This document shows, piece by piece, positions 19,634 through 30,738 of a DNA stretch of 64,000 bases; within the stretch, counting starts at the first letter, position 1; each line of letters opens with the position of its first letter. Origin of the DNA: Canna indica (Eukaryota; Streptophyta; Magnoliopsida; Zingiberales; Cannaceae); contig CP136893.1 in NCBI GenBank assembly GCA_034359265.1, forward strand, positions 48,123,501 to 48,187,500, written 5' to 3'. A program made the position numbers and the translations under genes. Under the pieces are notes generated by a model. That model ran no database searches, was not told the DNA's origin, and saw only the letters and a list, made by a program, of their open reading frames with translations.

Positions 19634-21689
19634 CTAGGTCATCTGCGCCATATACAACATCACAGTATATTTCGTAGAGGCCATGTCGGCGTTGAGGCGT
19701 GCTTGAGCAGTCTCGACGGTCGCTAATCGGTCTTGATCTGCATGTGATGTTGATAGATGAGCGACGGAGGAGGTGAAAGCAAACGGCCCTGCACCATGTG
19801 GCTGCAACAATGCTCGTGCATGGGCTGTTGTGCCAATGTCATATACACGATCGTGGTCGACGCCTGCCACCTGCATCCATGCGTCAGCATCAAGCTGATG
19901 CTGCGCAGGATCACCTCCCCGCTGGGTCAGCAACTCACTATATGTGGTCTTTAATTTAAATAAAAGTAAATTAATTATACATAATAAATCTAGATATTCT
20001 TTTTAAAATATTAACTTACTAGTACCTTCTCCGGCCTCCTGCTGATGAATTCACCCTGGCGAGGGCCACGTTGGTATTTGTGTCTCCTCGAAGACACTCA
20101 GAGGATCAGCAGGGATGAGCGTCCCATGCTCGTCTATTGTCCCCTACAATAAAATATATATAATTAGTTTTTCTATAATAATAAATAATAATTATTATTA
20201 TTAAATTACTTACCAATCGATGCTCATGGCTGATAAATGGGATGGACCCATCGGTATGTCGGGTGACGGATCCCTCGACCAGCATCATTCGATTTTGGTG
20301 CGCCGTCCGGGAGGCACCTTGTCATCCCTCCAACACCCAGATGTCGCATAGCCCATCCTATACGTCGACCTGCATCCAGATTGGCCCATGTCCCTTGAGC
20401 GTATTCATAGGTGTATCTTTGTTACCGCCTATACTCGTGCGCGCCTCATCCCGCACCCAATGGAGGATATCCTTGAAAAGCTTCTTATTGTAAGCTTCCC
20501 AAGCATCCTTCACCTGAGCCTCAATGGTGGGATCCTAGGTATATCGGGCCTACAAAAAGAAAACATTAATACAAGTTCACGAAAGGTAGATATTGAACAT
20601 CAAACTTCATATTTGTATTAAAAAATTCATATCCAGTATAGCAGAATGTTGAACATAAAGCATGATAACTACTTACTTTAATAGCTTAATAGTTGCATAG
20701 CTCCACAAACATCATAAATTATAAGAATGAAACATAACAGAATTATGTTTAGTGCAGAGATGCATAACAACATTTACAATATAAAATCCAAGGTTAAGGC
20801 TCTCTTCTTTATCGATATAACATTTACACTACAAAATTGAGCCACTCTTTTTTACCAGATTAATACATCTATCCTGGAAAATTAACAGTATCCTCCAACT
20901 TTAACTTTTCTTTAAAACAATAGAAACTAGAGTGTTACTTTACCAAATTAATAATTTTCCAAAAAGAAAAATGAATTGATTAAAATGAACATACATCAAA
21001 TTAATCCCATTTCTAAACCAAACGGGTAACAATTCTAGCTCCCTCTTACCAATTCCAAGTGTGTGAATCATGGATTGACATCAAAGTACATTGTCACGGT
21101 AGAACAAATGAATAAATTACTGGTGAAATAATTTATAAAATCAACACTTAAATAGATATCAACACTTAAAGCAGATATCAACACTTGGTAAAGAAGAGAG
21201 GCTCAATTTTGATACTTTACGATATAAAATCCAACAAACATAATAACATTTAAGTCCACCTATTAATTAGTTACAGTATCTAAAATTAATAAATTGTGTA
21301 CCTCGAACTCGGACCTTAATGAATCACGATTATGTTGCGGCACGTGGGTCCATGAACGCCACGGCTCCTGAAAGAACCTCTTGATAATAGAGGTGATGTT
21401 GTGAGCAACATCGTCTTGCTCGAATCTACAACTCAAGTATAACAACATAAGTAGTAATTAATTAATTAACAATTATAATAAATAAACTTTGATACTTACT
21501 TTAGACCGCGCAGCGATATCCACTGACGCTGGTCGGTTGATGAAGGTGCGTGAGCCCCCCGATTAGACCCATGAGGCCTACGACGACCTCGAGCCTCCAG
21601 GCCGTTGGTGGTGGCGGCACTGCGGTGGACGTCGAAGGTCCCGATGCCACGGCTGATGGTGGTGGTGGTGCTTCCATGCTAATTGTCAA
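19634..21689 (-). pseudogene. En/Spm (CACTA)-type Transposase_24-like gene, five exons
   Basis: Five coding blocks on the minus strand are separated by introns with good borders: exons 21500-21689, 21302-21425, 20214-20549, 20026-20143 and 19634-19948, with GT donors (two GTAAGT) and AG acceptors. In order they read: a Pro/Ala/Ser-rich N-terminus; RQWISLRGLK, FEQDDVAHNITSIIKRFF and EPWRSWTHVPQHNRDSL; EAQVKDAWEAYNKKLFKDIL, SVTRHTDGSIPF; ADPLSVFEETQIP; then LTQRGGDPAQHQLDADAWM and RVYDIGTTAH. This is the pattern of the plant Ptta/En/Spm transposase family (TnpA-like, not the catalytic TnpD). A frameshift near the end of exon 1, another in exon 4 and in-frame stops near 20345 and 20535 suggest decay. 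No CACTA terminus was found close on its 3' side. Confidence 0.75.
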
Positions 21690-23410
21690 ATTCTAATGAA
21701 TGAAGAAATAGTATATATATATATTACTTATTGTAAAAGAACCTAGATGCAATCATCTTAATATCTTACAAGCAGAAAATGGTACTAAAAACAATACCAC
21801 CAAAACTTTTAGTTTACAAATTTCATGATCTTTTATTGCTTTACCGTGGGGGAAATCAACAAAGGATCTTTGGCTTATTTATTCTAGGTAGAATTGGATA
21901 AATGGATAAATACTTTTAGTAATATACCTTTTTTATCCTGATAAACGTAAATGGGTAATTTTCTATATGATCCTTTCAATTAATTGATGTGCATCTCCAC
22001 CTTGAGCCTGGCGTATACTGCTTGAATTCTAAGATTACAGTGTATGAAAAATCGAATAAATTAAAAGTCAAAATTTAGATATCCAATATTTTAAGCAGAA
22101 GTTAAGGCTAATATATGTTCAAAACTTAACAAGAAATAAAGTTCTTTTGCCTTTAAATTTAGGTGTCATGATATCACCTAAAAAAACTCCACCATACCCA
22201 TGATGTATCTATGTGACCAAATAAATAATAGATCAGGTTAATAGCAAACTAATTACATGAGTGCATTGAAAAAATTAATAAAATCATCAAAAACTTTCTT
22301 TAGAAAGACAGATAACAAAGGAATGCATTTGATAGGTTGAGACTCCGTTACCCTGATTTAAAAAAACAGTATCTTTTAAAAATATATATCTGGCTCAACA
22401 CTAATTGTGGTTAAGCATATGCATACACCAAAAGTTTGATCATTTTTTAAATATATAATTTAAATTACAAAGGAATAGCATTAATTTATATGACTTTTTT
22501 TTTTGAAAAATGAAACCTGCAATCTATTCAAGAGTGATGAAAAATTACAGATGTGGGGGTAGTGTAAAACAAGAAATAAAACATAGTAGCAAGAAATCAC
22601 ATAGAAGCAACTAAGCTCTCTCAGTCATTTTCAAATTGAATATTACAAATGAATGAAAGGGTTAATGACTATTCCAGAGTGCATGGATTAAATTGATTGG
22701 CCAGCCAAGTATTCCATTTTGTCAATTGCTGTCTAAATGCTACTTGTAATAAGAACTCAATCACAGCAAAGGAATCAAGAACCTTTCACTATTGGTTCAT
22801 TGATTCATTTATTGAATCTGGTTTGCACAGTGTCCAAAGAGGCACAGAGGGGAAGAAAAAGAAGACTCAAACAGCTGAGTCGAAAAAGAAGAGGGAAAAC
22901 AGTCGAACCAAAAAACTCAGCTACAGCAACTGAGTATTTAAGTAACTAAACCTTAGTTATAAACTGAAGCAACTGTAAAGACTATTCTACCCTCAATATT
23001 TACATCAGCTGAGTTTATTAATCAAGACCCAATTAAGTAAATGAACACTCTATTTAATAGCTTGCTTACCAAGGGATGGAACATTCACCACATCTCCTAC
23101 CCCTGGGATTTCGCCTTCTTCATCTGAAGACAACATTAATCAAAGAATCATACCACTCAAGCTACTTCTGTTAATCAATGAATTTTTATTTCTTAAAGAA
23201 CAAAATATATATTAAATGGTAACCAATCAGGAGAAACAAAAGAACAAAATAAAAGCTCCAAAACATTTCTGACTGTATTGTGGAAGATGACAACAAGAGA
23301 CCCCCCTGCCCCAGTTAAATTGGATCCCTTCCTAACAAACCACTATAATAAGTGATCACCCAATGAAATCTTATCATAGTTTCAAAGATCAGTTCAAATA
23401 TTGGCTCACT
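21690..23410. other. AT-rich stretch without a recognisable gene
   Basis: Nothing with family resemblance is seen on either strand. Short ORFs at 22697-22949 are low-complexity Lys/Arg and overlap each other. One possible small exon is listed separately at 23070-23123. The flanks carry no LTR or transposon end that I can recognise, so this may be the interior of a larger DNA element or ordinary intergenic DNA. Confidence 0.5.
23070..23123 (-). other. Possible 54-bp exon, unknown gene
   Basis: On the minus strand an acceptor (gttgtcttcag) and a donor (GTAAGC) frame a 54-bp block. It is open in one phase, as EEGEIPGVGDVVNVPSL. The residue string looks protein-like against AT-rich surroundings, but no family is recognised and no partner exon was found. 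It may be chance. Confidence 0.2.
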
Positions 23411-23927
23411 CACTACTAAAAGAAAGGGTTACCCACTTTAAACCATAAATGTATTGGATTACTTTTCCTAACAACTTTAAGCTTTTGGTATAAGTGCCCA
23501 GCCAAAATTGGAAAATTACCGCACAAGTCAAAATTGTCTTATTTCTTTCACGCTTGTATCCTCCAACTTTAACTTTTCTCCCTTGTTTTATCTGGCTAAA
23601 GTAACACTCTAGTTTTCAAGTTTCATGGTATATAAGCATTCTTGTTTTTGTTAATTGTCATCCATAGTCCATCATTTGGATTAGATGACTTTGACATGCA
23701 AGTTGAGATTCAACAATAACTAGGGGAGGGAAAGGAAAAAATATTGGAAGGCTTTTTATTGGAAGAAAAGATATTGTTTCTCTAACATGAGTTAAATTTT
23801 TTAGGTGACAAACTTTTCCCAAAACCTTATACAAACTTCCTCCCCTCTAATTACCTCCCTCCATTCTTCCCTCCAACCAACAAGAAATATTATCAAACTC
23901 ACCTACTCTCAACCATAGTGTAAGTTG

Positions 23928-24160
23928 TTAGGAAATGACCCAATCATATATTTATATTCTTAATAACTCCATCTCACATGTGGGTGAGCAACCCAAACTA
24001 AACTTGAGATATTTTTAATTAGTGATCATAATAGAACTCAAAACTTAGGACCTAACATCCTACTTAGATACAAAGTTAACTTTGATAGGCTGATCAACTT
24101 TCAAAAGTTTAAGTTGTTGGGAAAGGGCCCAACATATACATTTATATTCTTAACAATGAT
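23928..24160. repeat. Direct-repeat pair, MITE- or SINE-like
   Basis: The string 'aagttgttaggaaatgaccca' at about 23932 recurs at about 24113 as 'aagttgttgggaaagggccca'. Both are followed by 'atttatattcttaa', giving two ~45-bp direct repeats 181 bp apart. Short repeats of this wording are common in plant genomes. No inverted termini or duplication were identified. Confidence 0.4.
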
Positions 24161-24474
24161 AATTTTTTTAAAAAAAAGACATTAAAACTTAGAAATATCC
24201 ACAACTGAGATGGTTCTCACATTCAAACTCAAAAGCTAATACTGACATATAAAGGACAAATTATTGAGATTTTAAATCCGTGTTTTAAAAAATGGTAAAC
24301 AAATAGCTAAGCAATAGTTTATCCTCTTAATAGAGAATTTATCTTTTATAGTCAATCTAATGGTAACTATAGCAATAGCATCTAAGTACTAATTAAAACA
24401 ACTATATTCTTTGTGAAACTACAGTATTTGTGGAAAAAGCATCATAGAAGCAACAACTATATCTACCAACTTGT
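24161..24474. other. AT-rich, nothing recognised
   Basis: No coding frame, repeat or element end can be supported between the direct-repeat pair and the copia LTR fragment. Confidence 0.5.
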
Positions 24475-25262
24475 TGGATGTATCTTGAATTTGTAATATC
24501 GGGCCGGCGCGGTATGGAATATCCAACCCGTTATGTTGTAACCCGACCCGTTTAGGGTTATTATGTATTTATAGGATTGGAGAGCGGTTCTTAGTAGCCG
24601 TCGTGAGATTTGTATTAATCTCCACCTTGGCTTGAATTTCCTATAGCTCCTCATGTCCTCCTTTGCCAAAAATAGCCCTTGTGGGCCTAGCTCGTTCTTT
24701 GTAGAATACCAACTAGGCCCAAGCAATGCTCGAACTTGGCTATGGGAAGGCTCTTCGTCATCATATCTGTTGGATTCTCATGAGTACTTATCTTCTGAAC
24801 CTGAATATCCCCCTGAGCTATAACATCACGAACAAAGTGAAACCTCACATCAATATGCTTCGTCCTCTCATGATGCATCTGATTCTTAGTGAGATGTATG
24901 GCACTCTAACTATCACAGTAGATAACAGTTGTCTCCTTCTCCGTGAGAAGTTCTCCAAGTAGTCCTCTCAACCAAATAGCCTCCTTTGCAGCTTCAGTGA
25001 CTGCCATGAACTCTACCTCAGTGGTAGATAATGCCACTGTAGCATGTATAGTTTCCTTCCAACTAATGGCACAATCACCAATAGTGAACAAAGAACCTGT
25101 GAGAGATCGCCTTCTATCCAAATCTCTTGCAAAATCTGAGTCAACATAGCCAACCAAACTCATTGAGCTTCTACGTACCGAACTCCAAACAAACATCATG
25201 GATACCCTTTAAGTATCTCAAAATTCACTTAACTGCTTGCCAATGACATTTACCAGGACAAG
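24475..25262 (-). pseudogene. 3' end of a Ty1/copia element: RNase H, PPT, LTR piece
   Basis: Read on the minus strand: CPGKCHWQAVK.ILRYLKGI (25200-25262); GYVDSDFARDLDRRRSLTG, ISWKETIHATVALSTTEVEF and AAKEAIWLRGLLGEL (24906-25199), the copia RNase H; then [18 protein letters not shown] and [11 protein letters not shown] (24687-24878), the conserved polyprotein C-terminus. A PPT-like AAGGTGGAGATT (about 24615-24630) is followed by an LTR fragment with TATAAATA (about 24564-24572). Everything upstream of RNase H is missing, so it is 5'-truncated. A frame change separates the two ORFs. Confidence 0.85.
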
Positions 25263-25526
25263 ACATATATCTACTTAAAGGAAAATTACTTAACTACTTC
25301 AGCAAAGGAAATAATAGCTACAATAAAATAAGACTAGGGCATGAGAAATTTAAAGGAAAAGAAATCTTTGATTTAATGGTGATTAAGGAATACAACAATC
25401 TGTTATTTGTTATCTAATCACTATCATAAAAAATTAAACAAATAATTGCTTCAAATAAAAGGGAAAGAAAATGCTATGCCATAATTGACACTATGTATGC
25501 TAAGACAATAAAAACTAGCCACATAC

Positions 25527-25598
25527 AGTTCTTTTAGCTTATTCGGACTTGCAAGTGATTCAGGGATGGTTCCTATTAACTGATTGCCCTATAAATAT
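25527..25598 (-). pseudogene. LRR exon relic (72 bp) of a receptor-kinase-type gene
   Basis: On the minus strand an AG acceptor (tatttgaatttatttgaag) and a GTATGT donor frame exactly 72 bp. Read in phase 2 it gives YL(stop)GNQLIGTIPESLASP then NKLKEL, a canonical plant leucine-rich repeat (LxGNQLxGTIPESLxSLxKL). Single 72-bp phase-2 exons, one repeat each, are a known gene architecture of plant LRR receptor kinases. The stop is TAG where Trp or another residue is expected. No neighbouring LRR exon was found within a few kb, so this is an isolated relic or a captured exon. Confidence 0.6.
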
Positions 25599-25599
25599 C

Positions 25600-26279
25600 T
25601 TCAAATAAATTCAAATATTAGTGATACTATTAGATAAAGGTACAGAAGAAAGAAGAACTTGATGATTTTAGTTAAAATACATACACTATTACATGATTAT
25701 TGAGAGGAGAGGAGAGTTAAAATAATAATTGAGAGGAGAGGGTGAGAGCTAGTTGGTGAAAAATAGAGAAACCAAAGTTGAGAGATGGGGGGATAAATTT
25801 TAGTCTTTGATGCTTTCTTATTCTCCATTCTAGTTAATCAACAAAAAATCATGACTGAGTTTTGAAGAAAATATGGTCGGACTAGCAGAGAAACATAGGT
25901 GAGTGGAGATAGAAACCTAGGCGGGCGAGGGGAGGCGTCGGGCTTTGCAGCGAAGGGAGGCATCGTAGAGAGTGTCGGGCGTTGCAGAGAGGTCGCGCAT
26001 TGGAGAGGGTCGCGAGATCTGACGACACCGACAGCGTAAGCGAGCAGGAAGGAGGAAATCCTAGCACAAGGACCCGAGGTGCCGTAGGCTTTCGCCGCGT
26101 CGTGCACTTGCAAGCAAAGAGGGAGAGAGAAGAAGGGCGAAGACTCGAGATTAGGAAGCCCTTTGATTCATCGGGAGGGCGAGTGAGAGAGGGCGATGGC
26201 AGGCGAGTGAGAGAGAGCAACGGCAGGCGAGTGAGCGGGGAAGAAAATTAGAAAGGGTTTGCAGGCTAAGTAATTGTGA
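25600..26279. other. Unassigned, GC-rich in its right half
   Basis: From about 25880 the base composition shifts sharply to G+C and purine-rich 'gcgagtgagagag' repeats (26180-26240). Overlapping ORFs on both strands (25838-26251) are Arg/Ser-rich with no family resemblance and look like composition effects. It may be the leader of a CACTA element whose terminus is at 26509. Confidence 0.4.
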
Positions 26280-26509
26280 CCCCTGACGGTGTTGGACCGC
26301 TCGTGGCGGTCGCAACAATGCAGTCTCAAAGTGGTCGTACAGCCGTTGCCCTGCCATTAAACTTGCGACGGCATCTAATGTGATTGCACTGCCGTCGCAA
26401 AAGTATCAGTTCTGCGACCACCCATTGCAAGCGATCGCAGAACCGTCGTAGAACCGTCGCATCTGCGACCACAATGGATGCCATCACAAAAGATATTTTT
26501 TTAGTAGTG
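26280..26509 (-). mobile_element. CACTA element terminus with subterminal repeats
   Basis: The plus strand ends in 'tttttttagtagtg' at 26509, the reverse of CACTACTAAAAAAA, the conserved terminus of plant CACTA (En/Spm) elements. Inside it are at least eight copies of TGCGAC(GG/CA)-type motifs in both orientations, as in subterminal TnpA-binding arrays. The partner terminus was not found. The En/Spm-type gene at 19634-21689 lies on the same strand and could belong to the same element, which would then be heavily rearranged. Confidence 0.65.
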
Positions 26510-26521
26510 GGGGTTAACGGT

Positions 26522-26846
26522 GTGTAGGTAAATTATGAGTTCAATTCTAGTCTTTCCGATTTTAAGCAACTTAACAACCTAACTTAATTTTCTTGAAGCT
26601 AAAGATGAGTGGATGCAATTGATAGTGAGCTAAGCACAATTGAAGAGAAAGCAACCAACAAAGATAGCAATGCAAACAAGTATAATGTATAGTGGTTTTG
26701 CCAATCCCGCCTATGTCATTCAAATATCCACACTAGTGTTTTGCATCTAGTCACACTTAGCTTTAAGAAACTTGAATTGGCTTGTTAAGTTGCTTAAAAC
26801 CGAAAAAGAGTAAAATTGAATTACACATTGGTCTACATACTATTCA
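26522..26846. repeat. Foldback repeat with LTR-like ends
   Basis: About 95 bp at 26522-26617 ('..ttcaattctagtctttccg..') pair with 26740-26846 in reverse orientation, including a near-perfect 'attttaagcaacttaacaa' core. The right end reads 'ctattcaacccctacttctag', the 3' terminal text of the copia-type LTRs. In the middle sits a degenerate 'tatagtggttttgccaat', a relic of the LTR conserved core. It is probably two LTR pieces joined head to head. Confidence 0.65.
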
Positions 26847-26884
26847 ACCCCTACTTCTAGTGTGGACATTTGATTTATAGGGTG

Positions 26885-27110
26885 GAGCCCCCGACCTAAG
26901 TTGTAGTTGGCTTAATCTGAGTCTGGTTCATGAGTACGGGCGATTCCAAGCATGGTTCGACTGGGCCCAAATAGCTAGTCCAATCTAGGCTTGATTCCCA
27001 CGGTTGAGATCACAACTGCAATTGATCGGAAGTGAAATGAACACGTCCAGTCGGCTATGACTAGATCAAATGTAGTATATTTGCATAAGGGGGATTTGGG
27101 GAATTAGGTA
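26885..27110. other. Unassigned stretch
   Basis: No gene or element end recognised. Wording such as 'gactgggcccaaatagctagtccaat' resembles parts of the gypsy LTRs, but I could not align it. Confidence 0.4.
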
Positions 27111-27350
27111 GCGTTTGGTGCATTGCCAAACAGATTATAAGCAATCTATATTACCACTAACAAAGATAGTCATGTACCTTTACGATTACCGGTAATAGGA
27201 CATTGTAGTGTTTGGTACACATAGGTAATCATATTGGTTATCCATATTGTCTTGTTTGGTACAACAATAAGATTGTCGGGAAAATAATATTCTTTTACTA
27301 AAATACCCTCCAAATAAATTTGAGTAACTATAACCCCCATGGTATTTGAT
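27111..27350. mobile_element. Possible hAT-type MITE relic
   Basis: It begins 'gtagcgtttggtgcattg' and repeats 'gtgtttggtacac' and 'tgtttggtacaac' at about 27209 and 27252, wording typical of plant hAT-derived MITEs. No matching opposite terminus or 8-bp duplication was found. Confidence 0.35.
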
Positions 27351-27401
27351 ACCCATGACACCCTCACCGACAACTGGCGACACGCCGTGGCCGACTACAC
27401 C

Positions 27402-27521
27402 CCATCGCCGGTGCCCTATGACACCTCATCGTCGGTGCCCTACGACACCTCATCGTCGGCTACCGGGGACACCCCATCGATGGCTACCGACGGCACACCA
27501 TCGTTAGCGATCGAGGAGACC
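27402..27521 (+). repeat. 24-bp minisatellite, five units, open reading frame
   Basis: Five consecutive 24-bp units code for 8-residue repeats: PSPVPYDT, SSSVPYDT, SSSATGDT, PSMATDGT and PSLAIEET, within a 66-codon frame (27339-27539). The units diverge progressively rightward. No known protein family; the frame may be open by chance because the unit is a multiple of three. Confidence 0.8.
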
Positions 27522-27539
27522 CTATCGCCGCGATCATAA

Positions 27540-28440
27540 TTAGTTCTTCAGTATATTCAAAACAAAGGAATGATCTTAATTTGTCAAAATTAGAAAACAT
27601 CAAAACCATAACCATCACAACTAATTCAAACCAAACTTCTTCATACCATGTTTTGTTTGAGTTGGGTTAGGCTTCGGGGTACGTGGCGTACCCTGGCAGG
27701 TCATACCGAATTTGGCGTATGACAATATGGTACCAAAGTAGGAACGACAATAGGATAGTGGGTATCGTATGGGGGCATTGCTAGCGTGTTCACATATGAT
27801 ATGCCCTAGTCACGAGATCGACAGTTGAACCTGCGCACCAGCGGTGGTACATATTTTTTATTTAAGTTAATTGTTCATATGTTAAATTGTGTAGTACTTG
27901 TTTTTTTATCAATAGAAATCGAGGCACATGATGATGCCGTGATGAGTGGAAGCAGAAGTAACTCCGCTGGCGGACGAGGCCGGGGTCGCGGCCAACGCAG
28001 AGGTCGTGCTACCAGTCAAGAGGCTCAGGAGGAGGCAGTGTGAGATCTTAGAGTTGTACTGCTAGAGACCCAGGTGATTGAGATGACCGAGGAGCTTCGC
28101 ATGGAACGGGACAAATTCCGTAGAGAACAGGAGGAGTTTTGTAGGGAACAAGAGGAGCTTCATAAGGAGTGGGAGCTAGCGCAGCAATGGACCCCAACTA
28201 TACCACTAGCGGCACCCATAGTGACCGAGTCGATCGAGCCAGTTTAGTCTCGATACGGGGAGGAGGACCGGCAAGAGCTGGTGGTATGAAGCTCATTGTA
28301 CATAGACTTTGTAAAGCTGAAGCCACCAATATTCACAAGCACAGATCAGACAGTGGAGGTAACGGTATTCCTTAACGACTATACAGAGCTACGCTCGATC
28401 TTAAAGTTTTCCTCTGAGGCGATGGTGCACATAGTAGAGG
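27540..28440 (+). mobile_element. Gypsy LTR end, PBS and gag fragment
   Basis: A gypsy LTR end (..gtatgaca, to 27724) is followed by PBS TGGTACCAAAG (27728-27738) and a gag from about 27952. The gag has SGSRSNSAGGRGRGRGQRRG (RG-rich N-terminus), a charged coiled coil with repeated FRREQEEFCREQEELHKE, and KLKPPIFTSTDQTVEVTVFL..YTEL..ILKFSSEAMVHIV (about 28300-28440), matching the gag at 63590-63760. Several stops and frame changes show it is dead. At 28440/28441 the gag switches directly into the interior of the next element's LTR. Confidence 0.75.
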
Positions 28441-30722
28441 TTAAATCATATGAGAGGCATTTGAGTCATTTGTGGATGAGGGAATATAATCCCTCATCAT
28501 GAGCCGTGCGGCTCATCTTGGAGCCGCACACAGCCCGAGCAAGGGGGAAAAGGGAGAGAGTTGAGATCTTGTCAGCGCCGAGTCAACGTCGACTCTCAAG
28601 GAGATCGGAGCTCATCTTCATCGAGGCTTCCTCAGGATCCAATCAAGGTGAGTGGTTAGCATAGTTTTTGAAGGGAGGTGGGTGGCCGGCCCTATAAGAT
28701 TTGAAATAGGGTTTTCTCTCGCAAGTTCTTGCCGATCGATGCGTTTCTTCGTATTAGAACTTTAATCATTGTGTATTCCTATAATCTTGTGATTTAAACA
28801 TGTTTATTTCGCATTCTTGATGGCTGGCCGAGTAAAGAAAAAAGGGGAAAGGTCATGCCGAAATTTTCCCCAATTTCCTCGCTCGTCTCGAAACTCATAG
28901 ATCGCTTTATGTTCGTATATGTTAGATCTATGGATTTGTCACTCGTGTCATTGTCGCAATCATGCTCGTTCATCCTTGAGGACTCGGCCGAACTAAGGGT
29001 CAACCTGCTTGAGTCGGCCGAGCAAGGGCAAGGGTGAGAAAAAGTGGACTGCTCGGATTTAACATGCTTGGTTTCAGGTTGTGTTGTTTTGATTTGCGAT
29101 CGCATGCTTATAGATAAGTTGAACTTGTATCATATGATTGATGTTCGTCTTAGAGATTGTCGCAACTATAGATCTACATTTATCTCAGTTATGGTAATGT
29201 TCTTGCTAAAACTATAGAGACATGATGATACTTAGGAAGAACTCTAACCATGGTAAGTAAATTTATTGATTTATGTAATTGTAGGAATGATTGCTTAGTG
29301 ACCATCCTTAGCTCATTCCTCTTTAATTTTTGAAATGATGAAATATGTTACCATGCTTAGTATTTCGTGCATTGTGAATTTATTGTTATCTTACCATGCT
29401 TTATAAGTTGCTTCTTATTGAAATAAATTCTAAATGCAGTGTATAAATGATTATTGATGAATCTCGTAGGTATATATAGTAGTTGCTGTAAGTTATTCTT
29501 GTTTTTCTTTAAATTATATAAGTTGTCCTAAAATATTCATGGGTGGAATTCCTAGGTCAGTACATAGATTTCCTCACCCAAGGTAGCATATAACGCTAGA
29601 TAACATGTAGGACGTTGCAAGATGCTTAGCATATATGAAACTTAGCTAGGAGATGACACAACTTTCTAGGACTCCTAGCAAACATTTTTGGAAACCTGGA
29701 ACTATTAGACGTGCATAATTTTGGAAGGGCAGCATTAATTTATTGACGTTGTAGCTCGAATTAGGGCCGAATACGGACAAGGGCTCCAAGTGTATATAAG
29801 GAAATCCTAGGACATTTGATTGTGTGATGTGCTTGAGATGGTCCGCCGAGAAGCGTGGAGGTCGGAAACGACCAACGCTTAGCTCGGCCAGAGTTTGGGT
29901 CTTGGGATGCACTAGCGGGCCCGTTAGGTGTCAGTCCCTAGTTGGGTGGGACTAGCTATCCCTACCCCAGACGGTGCCCGGAGACTAGTGGATCATCCTA
30001 GTCGATGGCCCGGGATTTCTTGTTTACATCTTGCTATGATGTGGTCAGTCGGCCAGTGTGATTCTACCTTGTATGGTAGGGCCACTTGTACTCGAGATTT
30101 TAATACCATAAGTAGGCCCAATGGCCGAATGTCGAAGACTTGATAGACCAAGATGGCAAGTTTTCACATATATGGTTTATACAGAATGACCCATAGGGGC
30201 AGTAGTCACACTAGAAAGTAACTTACCTCCCTGAATATATATTATGTTGCCTTATATGCTATGCCTGAATAACTGAGGATTATGTGGAGGTTCGCAAGAA
30301 TCATTCACTGAGTCCCAAGTGGACTCATAGTTTGTTTCCTTATTTTTTTGCAGAGCATGAGCAGTGATTGTGACCTGTCGACATGGTGCAGCTAGAGGGC
30401 GGGTGGTGGTGCCATATCTCGTAGCGGCATCCTTGGGTTATAGTCTAGTGTCTTAGTAGTTGTTTCCTTTTCTACACTGACAGTTTTGTTTTGGAAAAGT
30501 TTCTAAAACTTTGATATTTGAGATGTTCAGTTTGTTCCAATGATGGTTTTCTCTTTGGTTTGAAAACATATATTGTGAACTTTGAAAAACTTTAAATAAA
30601 TCTTGTGTTGAGGTTTCTTTTTATCGATATCTTCTGGTTTCTTATATGTCATTGTAGACAGTAGGCTTCAGGGTAGGATGTAGGCCCTGGTCGATCACAC
30701 TACCCTCAGTTGGGGTGTGACA
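28441..30722 (+). mobile_element. 5' LTR of the chromovirus, 5'-truncated
   Basis: It corresponds to 3' LTR text from about 35590 onward and ends TGTGACA at 30722. It contains 'gagggaatataatccctc' (a TATA-like core inside a short inverted repeat), a splice-donor-like CAAG|GTGAGT at 28648, and a TTTTTTGCAG|AGC acceptor ending at 30353. Confidence 0.85.
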
Positions 30723-30726
30723 AAGT

Positions 30727-30738
30727 TGGTATCAAAGC
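30727..30738 (+). other. Primer-binding site of the chromovirus
   Basis: TGGTATCAAAGC lies four bases after the LTR end. The right-hand gypsy element has TGGTATAAGAGC in the same position (63092-63103). Confidence 0.85.

Noticed and set aside
23411..23430. CACTACTAAAAGAAAGG, which looks like a second CACTA terminus facing the one at 26509
   Set aside because: Beyond the first 11-12 bases it shows no similarity to the 26509 end, lacks subterminal TGCGAC motifs, and the flanking 3-mers (ACT and GGG) do not match. It may be chance or an unrelated element, so I did not pair them.
25838..26357. Arg/Ser/Pro-rich ORFs on both strands in the GC-rich region
   Set aside because: All frames are open because of composition, overlapping ORFs disagree, and none has family motifs.
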